Assembly: GCF_007625205.1 (NCBI RefSeq)
Contig: NZ_VMNI01000008.1
Span: forward strand, 1 to 64,000
Source of the DNA: Denitromonas ohlonensis
GTDB lineage: Bacteria; Pseudomonadota; Gammaproteobacteria; Burkholderiales; Rhodocyclaceae
Direction: 5' to 3'
DNA: 64,000 nt
In this document: positions 34,206-43,367 of the stretch, piece after piece
Layout of the letters: every line of letters begins with the position of its first letter
Numbering within the stretch: the first letter of the stretch is position 1
Program-made: the position numbers and the translations under genes
Notes under the pieces: generated by a model
The model's input: only the letters and a program-made list of their open reading frames with translations
What the model was told of the DNA's origin: nothing
Database searches by the model: none

Positions 34206-34835
34206 TCAGCGCGCGGCGGGGCTGGTCAGCGACCGGTAGCGTTCGCGGTCGCGCGAGTAACGGGCACGCACGGCTTCGATGTTCTTGAGCTTGGCGTCGA
34301 TGACGGTTTCCTGCGCAGCCAGTTCTGACTGATTGTCGCGAATGGCCTGGGTCAGATCGGCCGGCACGGCACCGGTCGGGTGCAGCTTGGCCTCTTCCTG
34401 CAAGCGCTCATGACTTTGCTGCAACTGCACCTGGCGCTCTTTGGCCTTGGCCAGATCGTGTTCGATTTCACCTATGGCGCGGCTCTCGCGCTGATCGATA
34501 TCGGCGGCACTGCGGTAGGTGTCGAGCAGTGCCCGGTCCTGCAAGCGCTGGCTACGGCGGCGCGCGTCTTCGAGTTCGCGCAGGCGCGATTCACGCTCGG
34601 CCGCAATCCGCTCGGCCTCGCTCATTGGCGCGGCGATCCGCTCGATGACGGTGCCGTCCGATGCCACGCGCCGGTAAGCCCGGCCGTAGCAGGCCTGCGG
34701 CAGCACATCGCCGCACACCCGACGCCCTTCGGCGCTTTCACAACACAAAATCGCGCCGGCCGCGCTCACCGGCGTACTCAGCACACTGGCGAACATCAGG
34801 CCGATCGCAGCCAGGCAGCGGATCATCATGAGCAT
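34206..34835 (-). CDS. secreted coiled-coil protein of unknown function
   Basis: A 209-residue protein. A signal peptide covers about residues 1-25 (AAIGLMFASVLSTPVSAAG). A short Cys-containing segment (LCCESAEGRRVCGD, then PQACYG) resembles the DUF4124-type N-terminal region, followed by a long charged coiled coil (about 75-200). The ATG overlaps the pyrE stop by one base, so it is coupled to pyrE. An alternative start is ATG 34829 or 34826. No function can be assigned. Confidence 0.7.
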   Translation of the reverse strand: MLMMIRCLAAIGLMFASVLSTPVSAAGAILCCESAEGRRVCGDVLPQACYGRAYRRVASDGTVIERIAAPMSEAERIAAERESRLRELEDARRRSQRLQDRALLDTYRSAADIDQRESRAIGEIEHDLAKAKERQVQLQQSHERLQEEAKLHPTGAVPADLTQAIRDNQSELAAQETVIDAKLKNIEAVRARYSRDRERYRSLTSPAAR

Positions 34836-35482
34836 TACCCTTGCGGTGCAACGCCATAGGCGTCGCGATAGGCCTGCACGGCCGACAGGTTGGCGGCCAG
34901 ATCGGGGCTGTCGCCCAGATAGCCGATCAGATCGGTCAGCGTCGCCACGGCGATCACTGGCATGTCGAATTGCGCCTGCACTTCCTGCACCGCCGACAAA
35001 GCGCCCTGCCCGCGTTCCATGCGATCGAGCGCGATCACCACGCCCGCAGGCGTGGCGCCATGCGCGCGGATGATCTCGACCGACTCGCGCACGGAAGTCC
35101 CGGCGGAGATCACGTCATCAAGAATCAACACCCGGCCGGCCAGCGGCGCGCCCACCAGCGTGCCGCCCTCGCCATGGTCCTTGGCTTCCTTGCGGTTGAA
35201 GCAGTAGGGCAGGTTCACGCCCTGCTCGGCCAGCCGCATGGCGGTGCCGGCCACCAGGGGGATGCCCTTGTAGGCCGGGCCAAACAGCATGGTCGCGTCA
35301 AGCCCTGAGGCGAGTATGGCCCGCGCATAAAAACTGCACAGCGCGCCGAAGGACGCGCCGTCGTTGAACAACCCGGCGTTGAAGAAATAGGGCGACTTGC
35401 GCCCCGCCTTGGTCATAAACTCGCCAAAGCGCAGCACGCCCTTGTCACAGGCCAGTGCAATGAAATCCCGGCTAAAATCCAC
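34835..35482 (-). CDS. pyrE: orotate phosphoribosyltransferase
   Basis: PyrE makes OMP from orotate and PRPP in de novo pyrimidine synthesis. The 215-residue product fits the family (213 in E. coli). Motifs: [10 protein letters not shown] near residue 72, [11 protein letters not shown] near residue 99 and the PRPP loop [14 protein letters not shown] near residue 120. The GTG at 35482 ([14 protein letters not shown]) has GAGG upstream and matches the family N-terminus; an in-frame TTG at 35509 would add nine residues. The gene is divergent from xth with only about 35 bases between starts. Confidence 0.95.
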   Translation of the reverse strand: MDFSRDFIALACDKGVLRFGEFMTKAGRKSPYFFNAGLFNDGASFGALCSFYARAILASGLDATMLFGPAYKGIPLVAGTAMRLAEQGVNLPYCFNRKEAKDHGEGGTLVGAPLAGRVLILDDVISAGTSVRESVEIIRAHGATPAGVVIALDRMERGQGALSAVQEVQAQFDMPVIAVATLTDLIGYLGDSPDLAANLSAVQAYRDAYGVAPQG

Positions 35483-35517
35483 GTTGGCCTCAATCAGAAT
35501 GATTCTCAAGACACCGA

Positions 35518-36300
35518 ATGTTACGCGTCATCACTATCAACCTCAACGGCATCCGATCGGCAGAACGTAAGGGCTTTTTTGCCTGGATGTCGAATCAGAG
35601 CGCCGACATCGTCTGCCTGCAAGAGCTCAAGGCCCAGCGCCCAGACCTCTCCGAGGAGATGCTCGCCCCGCCGGGTTACCACGGATTTTTCCACTGCGCC
35701 GACAAACGCGGCTACAGCGGCGTCGGGATCTACAGCCGACGCGCACCCGACCGGGTGATCGAAGGCCTGGGCAACGCCGAATTCGATGCCGAAGGCCGCT
35801 ACCTTCAGGCCGACTTCGGCACGCTGTCGGTGGTCTCCCTCTACCTGCCCTCTGGCTCCAGCTCGGAAGAACGGCAGGCCGCCAAGTACCGCTTCATGGA
35901 CATCTTTATGCCGCACATGGCCGAGCTGATCGCCAGCGGCCGCGAGGTGATCATCTGCGGTGACTGGAACATCGCCCACCGCGAGGCCGACCTCACCAAC
36001 TGGAAGTCCAACAAGAAGAATTCCGGCTTCCTGCCCGAAGAGCGCGCCTGGCTGACCCGCCTGTTTGACGAAGTGGGCTGGGTCGATGTATATCGCACCC
36101 TGCATCCGGACGCGACCGACGCGTGCTATACGTGGTGGTCCAACCGCGGTCAGGCCTGGGCCAAGAACGTGGGCTGGCGACTGGACTACCAGATCGCCAC
36201 GCCGGGCACCGCGCTCACCGCCAGGGCCACGTCGGTCTACAAGGACGAACGTTTCAGCGACCACGCGCCACTGACCGTCGATTACGACATCAGCCTGTGA
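35518..36300 (+). CDS. xth: exodeoxyribonuclease III
   Basis: A 260-residue AP endonuclease / 3'-5' exonuclease of the exonuclease-endonuclease-phosphatase fold. Metal and catalytic motifs: [10 protein letters not shown] (Asn10), CLQELKAQ (Glu36), [11 protein letters not shown] near residue 142, and the C-terminal [12 protein letters not shown] with the catalytic His. It repairs abasic sites and 3' blocks. It lies head-to-head with pyrE, an arrangement seen in several betaproteobacteria. A short stem (36299-36324) lies at the stop without a T-run. Confidence 0.95.
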   Translation: MLRVITINLNGIRSAERKGFFAWMSNQSADIVCLQELKAQRPDLSEEMLAPPGYHGFFHCADKRGYSGVGIYSRRAPDRVIEGLGNAEFDAEGRYLQADFGTLSVVSLYLPSGSSSEERQAAKYRFMDIFMPHMAELIASGREVIICGDWNIAHREADLTNWKSNKKNSGFLPEERAWLTRLFDEVGWVDVYRTLHPDATDACYTWWSNRGQAWAKNVGWRLDYQIATPGTALTARATSVYKDERFSDHAPLTVDYDISL

Positions 36301-36450
36301 CCGGCAAGCGCCGAAAGGCCGGTCATCACGGCCGTCCGGCAAGTGACAACGTCATTTTCACTCGGACATTTTCAGTTCATCCGGCAAAAACCTGCGTAAA
36401 TCAGGCGAGTGCGCGATAATGGTGGTTCAGCCATGGGGGGCACTGACCGA

Positions 36451-37713
36451 ATGAAATGCGTAGATGATTTCCGCCTGCGACTGGGCAAGCACGAGCTCGT
36501 GCCCATTATGGTAGGTGGCATGGGGGTGGATATTTCCGCCGCCGAACTATCCCTTGAAGCCGCGCGCCTGGGCGGTGTCGGGCATATTTCCGATGCCATG
36601 GTGCCGACGGTGTCTGACCGCCGCTTCAAGACCAAGTACGTCAAGGACAAACTCCAGCAGTACAAATTCAACGTCGCGAACTCCGACAAGTCCGTCGTGC
36701 AGTTCAACATGGACATGCTCGCCGAGGCGACCGCTCGCCACGTCAGCGCCACCATGGAGGCCAAACGCGGCCCGGGGCTGATCTTCATCAACTGCATGGA
36801 AAAGCTGACCATGAACGCGCCCAGGGAAACCCTGCGCGTTCGTCTGCGAGCGGCCATGGATGCCGGCATCGAGGGCATCACCCTGGCCGCCGGTCTGCAC
36901 CTGGGCTCTTTCGCCCTGATCGAAGATCACCCGCGCTTCCGCGATGTGCATCTGGGCATCATCGTGTCGTCGCTGCGCGCGTTGCAGTTGTTTCTCAAGA
37001 AGAGCGCCCGTACCGGTCGCCTGCCCGATTACGTGGTGGTCGAAGGCCCGCTGGCCGGCGGTCACCTCGGCTTTGGCATGGACTGGGCCGAGTACGACCT
37101 GGCCACCATCACCAACGAGATCCAGGCCTGGCTGAAAACCGAGCAGCTCGAGATCCCGGTGATTCCGGCCGGCGGCATCTTCACCGGCACCGATGCAGTG
37201 AACTTCCTCGAAGCCGGCGCCGCCGCGGTTCAGGTGGCCACACGCTTTACGGTCACGCATGAATGCGGCCTGCCTGAAGACGTGCAACAGCACTACCTGA
37301 CGGCCGAAGAAGACGGTATCGAGGTGAATCAGATCTCGCCCACCGGCTATCCGATGCGCATGCTCAAGAGCAGCCCGGCGATCGGCGACGGCATCCGCCC
37401 GAACTGCGAAGCCTACGGCTACCTGCTCGACGCCAAGGGCAACTGCCAGTACATCGAAGCCTACAACCGCGAAGTCGCGCTGCATCCCGGCGCCAAGCGC
37501 GTCAAGGTGATGGACAAGACCTGTCTGTGCACCCACATGCGCAACTTCGAGTGCTGGACCTGCGGGCACTACACCTATCGCCTGAAAGACACCACGCGCC
37601 AGAACGACGACGGCAGCTATCAGCTACTCACCGCCGAGCATGTGTTCAAGGACTACCAGTTCAGCAAGGACAACAAAATTGCCCTGCCTGAACTGATTTC
37701 CACTACCGCCTGA
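36451..37713 (+). CDS. nitronate-monooxygenase-like flavoprotein with Cys-rich C-terminal segment
   Basis: The 420-residue protein has a FMN-binding TIM barrel: PIMVGGMGVDI near the N-terminus, VVEGPLAGGHLGFG (family AGGHxG motif with the His) near residue 196, and VIPAGGIFTGTDA. These fit nitronate monooxygenase / 2-nitropropane dioxygenase-like enzymes. Unusual is the C-terminal extension with Cys358, Cys360, His362, Cys368, Cys371 and His373 (CLCTHMRNFECWTCGH), which could bind a metal or iron-sulfur cluster. The ATG at 36451 is preferred over the ATG at 36433 because a GATAAT at 36415-36420 would put the transcript start near 36427. Substrate is unknown. It is convergent with ribA. Confidence 0.8.
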   Translation: MKCVDDFRLRLGKHELVPIMVGGMGVDISAAELSLEAARLGGVGHISDAMVPTVSDRRFKTKYVKDKLQQYKFNVANSDKSVVQFNMDMLAEATARHVSATMEAKRGPGLIFINCMEKLTMNAPRETLRVRLRAAMDAGIEGITLAAGLHLGSFALIEDHPRFRDVHLGIIVSSLRALQLFLKKSARTGRLPDYVVVEGPLAGGHLGFGMDWAEYDLATITNEIQAWLKTEQLEIPVIPAGGIFTGTDAVNFLEAGAAAVQVATRFTVTHECGLPEDVQQHYLTAEEDGIEVNQISPTGYPMRMLKSSPAIGDGIRPNCEAYGYLLDAKGNCQYIEAYNREVALHPGAKRVKVMDKTCLCTHMRNFECWTCGHYTYRLKDTTRQNDDGSYQLLTAEHVFKDYQFSKDNKIALPELISTTA

Positions 37714-37725
37714 GCGCTCAGGCGG
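37706..37725. terminator. 20-bp palindrome overlapping two convergent stop codons
   Basis: CCGCCTGAGCGCTCAGGCGG is a perfect palindrome. It contains the TGA of the flavoprotein gene (37711-37713) and, on the other strand, the TGA of ribA (37718-37720). A short T-run follows on the plus strand. It probably serves as a shared bidirectional terminator. Confidence 0.65.
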
Positions 37726-38377
37726 TTTCCCGCTCGGGCGCCGACGCCCCACCATCTGCTTTACGGTGGGGCGCGCGGTAGGCCACGGCGGGCTTCATCA
37801 GATGTCCCAGCTTGTTGGCCTTGGTATCGAGGTAGTCGGTGTTGTGCGGATTGCGCCCAACCTGCAGCGGCACCCGCTCGACCACCATCAAGCCATGCTG
37901 ACGCATGCTCTCGAGCTTGCGCGGGTTGTTGGTCATCAGGCGCAGTGACTTCACGCCCAAGTGCGCCAGCATCGGCTGACAGATGCCGAAGTCGCGCATG
38001 TCGGCCGGGAAGCCGAGTTGCTCGTTGGCCTCGACCGTGTCCGCGCCTTCGTCCTGCAATTTGTAGGCGCGAATCTTGTTGAGCAGGCCAATGCCGCGGC
38101 CTTCCTGGCGCAGGTACAGAATCACCCCCCGCCCCTCGGCCACGATCTGGCGCATCGCCGCTTCAAGCTGATAGCCGCAGTCGCAGCGCTCGCTGAACAG
38201 GCTGTCGCCGGTCAGGCACTCGGAGTGGATGCGCGCCAGCACCGGCGTGCCGTCGGCGATGTCGCCATGGGTGATGGCCAGATGCTCGATCCCGGTGTCG
38301 GTATCCTCAAAGCCATGCAGCGTAAAGACGCCGAAACGGTTGGGCAGCTTGCAGGCTTCGACAAAACGAAGGGTCAT
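37718..38377 (-). CDS. ribA: GTP cyclohydrolase II
   Basis: RibA opens the imidazole ring of GTP, the first step of riboflavin synthesis. The 219-residue protein keeps the zinc cysteines at 54, 65 and 67 ([18 protein letters not shown]), identical in position to E. coli, and the catalytic block [15 protein letters not shown] near residue 88. It is a stand-alone RibA without a RibB domain. The C-terminus is slightly longer and charged. No FMN riboswitch-like leader was recognised in the 117 bases upstream. Confidence 0.95.
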   Translation of the reverse strand: MTLRFVEACKLPNRFGVFTLHGFEDTDTGIEHLAITHGDIADGTPVLARIHSECLTGDSLFSERCDCGYQLEAAMRQIVAEGRGVILYLRQEGRGIGLLNKIRAYKLQDEGADTVEANEQLGFPADMRDFGICQPMLAHLGVKSLRLMTNNPRKLESMRQHGLMVVERVPLQVGRNPHNTDYLDTKANKLGHLMKPAVAYRAPHRKADGGASAPERETA

Positions 38378-38494
38378 TCAATGCTCTCCTAGCGGGGCGT
38401 TTTTTTGTTGTCTCGCCACCGGAGCGGTCGAGGGTCGCGAGCGCCATGTCGCGACCTGGCTTACAGATGACAGTATCGCTGCCCTCTCGTTCAT

Positions 38495-39739
38495 TCAAGC
38501 GCTGCGACGCTCCGGCAGCAGCAGATGCAGGCCGATCGCCGCCACACCGCACAGGCTCACGCCTTGCAGGCTGAAGCCGTCGAGGTTCACCGCCAGCCCG
38601 CCGATGCCGCACACCAGCACGGTGGAGACGATCACCAGATTGCGCGGCTCGTCCATGTTCACCCGCGCCGCGATCAGCGTCTTCAGGCCGATGCTGGCCA
38701 CCGAGCCGAACAGCAGCATCATGATGCCACCCATCACCGGCACCGGCACCGACTGCAAAATGGCGTTGAATTTGCCAAAAAAGGCCATGAAGATGGCCAG
38801 CACCGCGGCCCAGGTCATCACCGCCGGGTTGAAGTTGCGGGTCAGCGTGACCGCGCCGGTCACTTCCGAATAGGTGGTCACCGGCGGGCCGCCGATCAGA
38901 CCAGCAAACAACACCGCCAGGCCATCGCCGGCGAGCGTACGATGCAGGCCCGGCTTCTCGGTGTAATCCTTGCCGGTGATGCCGCCGATGGCGACCACGT
39001 CGCCCACATGCTCGATGGCCGGGGCCAGCGCCACCGGGAGCATGAACAGCACCGCCGCCCACTCGAAGCTCGGCGTCACAAAGGCCGGCAGGGCAAACCA
39101 CGGCGCATCGGCGATCTTGCTCAGATCGACCAGCCCGAGCATCACGCTCAGCACGTAACCGACCAGCACGCCCGCCAGAATCGGCACCAGACGCAGGAAG
39201 CCGCGCGCAAAAATCGACACCACCACCGTGGTCAGCAGCGAGGCCGTCGCCACCGCCATCGCCGTCGCGTAGGGCACCAACTCGATCTTGCCATCGCCGC
39301 TCTTGCCCATCGCCATGTTCACCGCCACCGCGGCCAGCGACAAACCGATGATCATGATGATCGGCCCGATCACCACCGGCGGCATGAAGCGATGCACGAT
39401 CTCGGCACCGTGCTTGCGCACCAGCGCGGCAAACACGAAGTAAACCAGGCTCACGCAGGCCAGCGCGCCCATGGTGGCCGACACGCCCCAGGTTTGGGTG
39501 GCGTAGATGATCGGCGCGATGAAGGCGAAGCTGGACCCCAGGAAAATCGGCACCTGCCGGCCGGTCACCGCCTGAAACAGCAGCGTACCCACGCCCGCGC
39601 CCAGCAGCGCCAGGCTGGGGTTGAGGCCGGTGAGCAGCGGCACCAGCACCAGCGCGCCAAAGGCCACGAACAAAATCTGTGCGCCGGCAATGGCCTGGCG
39701 CCAGAGCGGATCGGCACCCTCGATGGGAAGCTCACGCAT
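38495..39739 (-). CDS. uraA: uracil-xanthine permease, NCS2 family (UraA-like)
   Basis: The 414-residue inner-membrane protein has about fourteen helices. NCS2 motifs visible are LGSSFAFIAPI near residue 68, the substrate-site block LALAPAIEHVGDVVAIG-like (PVALAPAIEHVGDVVAIGGIT), and GLIGGPPVTTYSEVTGAVTLTRN near residue 290, which hold the conserved glutamates. It imports uracil with protons. The ATG at 39739 (MRELPIEG) has AGGAG upstream. The upp gene lies 100 bases upstream on the same strand, so uptake and salvage are co-located. Confidence 0.9.
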   Translation of the reverse strand: MRELPIEGADPLWRQAIAGAQILFVAFGALVLVPLLTGLNPSLALLGAGVGTLLFQAVTGRQVPIFLGSSFAFIAPIIYATQTWGVSATMGALACVSLVYFVFAALVRKHGAEIVHRFMPPVVIGPIIMIIGLSLAAVAVNMAMGKSGDGKIELVPYATAMAVATASLLTTVVVSIFARGFLRLVPILAGVLVGYVLSVMLGLVDLSKIADAPWFALPAFVTPSFEWAAVLFMLPVALAPAIEHVGDVVAIGGITGKDYTEKPGLHRTLAGDGLAVLFAGLIGGPPVTTYSEVTGAVTLTRNFNPAVMTWAAVLAIFMAFFGKFNAILQSVPVPVMGGIMMLLFGSVASIGLKTLIAARVNMDEPRNLVIVSTVLVCGIGGLAVNLDGFSLQGVSLCGVAAIGLHLLLPERRSA

Positions 39740-39839
39740 GCTGCATTTCTCCTGAACGGGGTCGTGCCCCTGTTTGCGTTCTGGTGTGTGCGGAGCGCCT
39801 GCGGGGATCACCCGCCACGGCGTCCGGATCGCCTGGTGA

Positions 39840-40472
39840 TTACCCGTGCTTGGTCCCGAAAATCTTGTCGCCAGCGTCCCCGAGGCCGGGGATGATGTAG
39901 CCGACTTCGTTGAGGTGGCTGTCGATGCTCGCGGTGTAGATGTCCACATCCGGATGCTGCTCGGCCATCAGCGCGATGCCCTCGGGCGCGGCGACCAGCA
40001 CCAGCGCCTTGATATGGGTGCAGCCCTTGCGCTTGAGCATCTCGACCGTCGCCGCCATCGAGCCGCCGGTGGCCAGCATCGGGTCGATGATGATCGCCAT
40101 GCGCTCGGCCAGATGGCCGACGAACTTCTCGAAATAGGGCTCGGGGCGCAGGGTTTCTTCGTTGCGCGCGATGCCCGCCACGCTCACCTTGGCGCTGGGG
40201 ATCATGTCGAGCACACCATCGAGCATGCCGAGGCCGGCGCGCAGGATCGGCACCACCGTCACCTTCTTGCCCTTGATCTGCTCCACCTCCACCGGCCCGG
40301 CCCAGCCGGCGATGGTCACCGTTTCGAGCGGAAAGTCCTGGCACGCCTCATACGCCAGAAGCCGGGCAATTTCAGCGGTCAGCTCGCGGAATTTCTTGGT
40401 GCTGATATCGGCTTCGCGCATCAGGCCGATCTTGTGCTTGACGAGCGGATGGGAGATTTCGGTAATGGACAT
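39840..40472 (-). CDS. upp: uracil phosphoribosyltransferase
   Basis: Upp converts uracil and PRPP to UMP. The 210-residue length fits the family. Conserved blocks are [13 protein letters not shown] at the N-terminus, [13 protein letters not shown] near residue 74, the PRPP loop DPMLATGGS near residue 132, and the uracil-binding end [19 protein letters not shown]. The start at 40472 (MSITEIS) is the family start. It precedes uraA and is divergent from the purine permease gene. Confidence 0.96.
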   Translation of the reverse strand: MSITEISHPLVKHKIGLMREADISTKKFRELTAEIARLLAYEACQDFPLETVTIAGWAGPVEVEQIKGKKVTVVPILRAGLGMLDGVLDMIPSAKVSVAGIARNEETLRPEPYFEKFVGHLAERMAIIIDPMLATGGSMAATVEMLKRKGCTHIKALVLVAAPEGIALMAEQHPDVDIYTASIDSHLNEVGYIIPGLGDAGDKIFGTKHG

Positions 40473-40637
40473 GGCGGCGGGCAAAATCGAAGTAGCTACC
40501 GGGCGCAGGGTGCGTCGCAGCAAATCGCGCTAGTTTACTCTGCCAAGCGCCGTCCGTCCCAGACTTGATCCCCCCGGTGGGCGAACGGTCGTGCTTCCAA
40601 TAGAATCCGGTGTTTTCTCGCGCAAGCTACCCCCACC

Positions 40638-41927
40638 ATGCTCGATAAGTTCTTCCAACTCCGGGCCCACGGCACCACCGTGCGAACCGAGGTACTGGCC
40701 GGTCTGACCATCTTTCTGACCATGGCCTACATCATCTTCGTGAACCCCGACATCCTGTCGGCCGCGGGCATGCCGAAAGACGCGGTGTTTGTCGCCACCT
40801 GTCTGGCCGCCGCACTCGGTTCGCTGATCATGGGCCTGTGGGCCAACTACCCGATCGCGCTGGCGCCGGGCATGGGCCTGAATGCCTACTTTGCCTTTGC
40901 CGTCGTGCAGGGCATGGGCTTCACCTGGCAGGCCGCACTGGGCGCGGTGTTCATCTCCGGCTGCCTGTTCATCATCATCAGCCTGTTCCGCATCCGCGAA
41001 TGGATCGTCAATGCCATCCCGCACTCGCTCAAGCTGTCGATCTCGGCCGGCATCGGCCTGTTCCTGGCCATCATCGGCCTCAAGAACGCCGGCATCATCA
41101 CCGGGCACCCGGCCACCCTGGTCACCCTCGGCGATCTGCATGCGCCAGGCCCGATCTTCGCCGCCATCGGCTTCGTGATCATCGCCGCGCTGGCCCACCG
41201 CAAGGTGCCGGGCGCGATCATCATCGGCATCCTGGTGGTCACCGTCGCCGGCATCCTCACCGGCCAGAGCAGCTTCGGCGGCGTGTTTGCCGCGCCGCCC
41301 TCGCTGATGCCCACGCTGATGCAGATGGACATCGCCGGCGCGCTCAATGCCGGCCTGCTCACCGTCATCATGACCTTCTTCCTGGTCGAGCTCTTCGACG
41401 CCTCGGGCACGCTGATTGGGGTGGCGCACCGCGCCGGCCTGCTCGACAAGGACGGCAAGCTGCCGCGCCTGTCGCGCGCCCTGCTGTCCGACTCCACCGC
41501 CATCGCCGCCGGCGCCGCGATGGGCACCTCGTCGACCACCGCCTACATCGAATCCGCCGCCGGCACCGCCGTGGGCGGGCGCACCGGCCTCACCGCCGTC
41601 GTGGTCGCGCTGTGCTTTCTGGCCGCACTGGTGCTCGCCCCGCTGGCCGGCAGCGTGCCCGCTTTCGCCACCGCCCCGGCGCTCATCTATGTCGCCATTC
41701 TCATGACCCGCGGCCTGGCCGAGATCGACTGGGACGACATGACCGAAACCGCCCCCGCGGTCATCACCGCCATCACCATGCCCTTCACCTTCTCGGTCGC
41801 CCACGGCATCGCCTTTGGCTTCCTCAGCTATGTGGTCATCAAGCTGCTGGCCGGCCGCGCGCGTGATCTGTCGATGGCGGTGGTCGTCATCGCCGGCGTG
41901 TTCCTCGTCAAGTTCATCTTCCTGTGA
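40638..41927 (+). CDS. NCS2-family purine permease (AzgA/GhxP-like)
   Basis: The 429-residue permease begins [22 protein letters not shown], a signature of the AzgA-like adenine/guanine/hypoxanthine subgroup. Other blocks are [19 protein letters not shown] near residue 75, [17 protein letters not shown] near residue 249 and [18 protein letters not shown] near residue 293. About twelve to fourteen helices are visible. apt follows directly and hpt after that, so import of adenine, guanine or hypoxanthine for salvage is very likely. Confidence 0.92.
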   Translation: MLDKFFQLRAHGTTVRTEVLAGLTIFLTMAYIIFVNPDILSAAGMPKDAVFVATCLAAALGSLIMGLWANYPIALAPGMGLNAYFAFAVVQGMGFTWQAALGAVFISGCLFIIISLFRIREWIVNAIPHSLKLSISAGIGLFLAIIGLKNAGIITGHPATLVTLGDLHAPGPIFAAIGFVIIAALAHRKVPGAIIIGILVVTVAGILTGQSSFGGVFAAPPSLMPTLMQMDIAGALNAGLLTVIMTFFLVELFDASGTLIGVAHRAGLLDKDGKLPRLSRALLSDSTAIAAGAAMGTSSTTAYIESAAGTAVGGRTGLTAVVVALCFLAALVLAPLAGSVPAFATAPALIYVAILMTRGLAEIDWDDMTETAPAVITAITMPFTFSVAHGIAFGFLSYVVIKLLAGRARDLSMAVVVIAGVFLVKFIFL

Positions 41928-41935
41928 GCGACACC

Positions 41936-42478
41936 ATGCAAAGCGCCGCCGAGATCCTCCGCCAGCGCATCCGCACCGTCTCCGACTGGCCGCAGGCGGG
42001 CGTTCAGTTCCGCGACATCACCCCGGTGCTGCAAGACCCGGTCAGCTTCCGGCTCATGGTGCAGACCCTGGTGGTGCGCTACATGCCGCAGCACATCGAC
42101 GTGGTCGCCGGCATCGACGCGCGCGGCTTCATCCTCGGCGCGGTGGTCGCCCATGAGCTGAACGTCGGCTTCGTGCCGGTACGCAAAAAAGGCAAACTGC
42201 CCTTCACGACCGTGTCGGAAGAATACGAACTCGAATACGGCTCGGCCACCGTCGAACTGCATACCGACGCCGTCAAACCCGGCGATCGCGTGCTGCTGAT
42301 CGACGACCTGATCGCCACCGGCGGCACCATGATGGCCGCCAAGAAACTCATTGAGCGCCTCGGCGCCACCATCGTCGAAGGCGCGGCCATCGTCGATCTG
42401 CCCGAGCTGGGCGGCTCGGCCCTGCTGCGCGCCGCCGGCCTCGAACTCTTTACCCTGGTCGACTACGCCGGCCACTAA
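41936..42478 (+). CDS. apt: adenine phosphoribosyltransferase
   Basis: Apt makes AMP from adenine and PRPP. The 180-residue product carries [19 protein letters not shown] near the N-terminus, [11 protein letters not shown] near residue 60, [10 protein letters not shown] near residue 82 and the PRPP loop [13 protein letters not shown] near residue 121. The ATG at 41936 is chosen; a GTG at 41924 overlapping the permease stop would add four residues. Its position after the purine permease and before hpt defines a purine salvage operon. Confidence 0.95.
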   Translation: MQSAAEILRQRIRTVSDWPQAGVQFRDITPVLQDPVSFRLMVQTLVVRYMPQHIDVVAGIDARGFILGAVVAHELNVGFVPVRKKGKLPFTTVSEEYELEYGSATVELHTDAVKPGDRVLLIDDLIATGGTMMAAKKLIERLGATIVEGAAIVDLPELGGSALLRAAGLELFTLVDYAGH

Positions 42479-42498
42479 ACACCGAATCTGGAATTGCC

Positions 42499-43056
42499 AT
42501 GTCTGTTGATATGAAAGAAATCCGCCGCGCCATGGAAGAGGCCGACTGCCTCGCCGACAACGCCGCCGTCGAAACCGCGCTGGACCGCATGGCCGCCGAG
42601 ATCACCGAGCCGCTGCGCAACACCAACCCGCTGGTCTTCGTGGTCATGAACGGCGGCCTGATCCTCGCCGGCCGCCTGCTGCCGCGACTCAACTTCCCGC
42701 TCGAAGTCGCCTACCTGCACGCCACCCGCTACGGCCACGCCCTGCAAGGCAACCTGCTCGACTGGCGCGTCCGCCCCACCCAGGACCTGCGCGGCCGCAC
42801 CGTGCTCGTGCTCGACGACATCCTCGACGAAGGCCACACCCTGACCGCCATCGTCGAGCACCTGCAGGCCGAAGGCGCCGTGGCCGTGCACACCGCCGTG
42901 CTGGTGCACAAAGACCATGACCGCAAAGCCAGCCCCGGCATGCGCGCCGACTTCACCGGCATGGACATCGCCGACCGCTTCCTGTTTGGCTGCGGCATGG
43001 ATTACAAGGGCTACTGGCGGAATGCGCCGGGGATTTACGCGCTGAAGGGGCACTGA
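42499..43056 (+). CDS. hpt: hypoxanthine-guanine phosphoribosyltransferase
   Basis: This 185-residue enzyme converts hypoxanthine or guanine to IMP or GMP. Visible motifs are VVMNGGLILAGRL near residue 49, the PRPP loop VLVLDDILDEGHTLTA near residue 101 and a hypoxanthine-binding segment ending FLFGCGMDYKGYWRN. It starts 20 bases after apt. Beyond the stop lies a 311-base block of palindromic repeats separating it from the convergent DctD-like gene. Confidence 0.93.
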   Translation: MSVDMKEIRRAMEEADCLADNAAVETALDRMAAEITEPLRNTNPLVFVVMNGGLILAGRLLPRLNFPLEVAYLHATRYGHALQGNLLDWRVRPTQDLRGRTVLVLDDILDEGHTLTAIVEHLQAEGAVAVHTAVLVHKDHDRKASPGMRADFTGMDIADRFLFGCGMDYKGYWRNAPGIYALKGH

Positions 43057-43101
43057 GGCATCGGGTCGGATGCGCTTTGCTTATCCGCCCGTCACCCTGT
43101 C

Positions 43102-43193
43102 GTAGGTCGGGTTGAGCGTAGCGAAGCCCAACACAACATTGGTGCATCCTGCCACATCGGATGTTGGGCTTCGCGTTGCTCAACCCAACCTAC
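43102..43193. repeat. GTAGGTTGGG-type palindromic repeat
   Basis: The arm at 43102-43132 (GTAGGTCGGGTTGAGCG ... GCCCAAC) pairs with 43163-43193 (GTTGGGCTTCGCG ... CCTAC). The same family occurs inside the duplicated region at 13.4-13.9 kb. A partial GGATGCGCTTTGCTTATCCG fragment precedes it at 43070-43089. Confidence 0.8.
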
Positions 43194-43204
43194 GGCGCTG
43201 TTTT

Positions 43205-43226
43205 GGTGGGTGGCAAGCCACCCACC
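43205..43226. repeat. perfect GGTGGGTGGC hairpin
   Basis: GGTGGGTGGC (43205-43214) and GCCACCCACC (43217-43226) are exact complements around AA. It is followed by CTACG, the usual edge of this intergenic repeat family, and may contribute to transcript termination after hpt. Confidence 0.75.
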
Positions 43227-43270
43227 CTACGCCGCTGACACACAACGGCCACCGGACACGCTCGCCTCTC

Positions 43271-43355
43271 GTAGGGCGGATAAGCCGAAGGCGCATCCGC
43301 CATCGGTCATGATTGCGCCGAGAATCGGCGGATGCGCTGCGCTTATCCGCCCTAC
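43271..43355. repeat. GTAGGGCGGATAAGC palindromic repeat
   Basis: The left arm 43271-43301 and right arm 43327-43355 form a long imperfect stem, nearly identical to the element at 13938-14023. It ends 13 bases from the stop of the DctD-like gene and probably terminates both convergent transcripts. Confidence 0.8.
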
Positions 43356-43367
43356 GAAATCCTGGCC

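Noticed and set aside
38378-38494. FMN riboswitch before ribA
   Set aside because: The spacer is too short and lacks the conserved RFN element stems.
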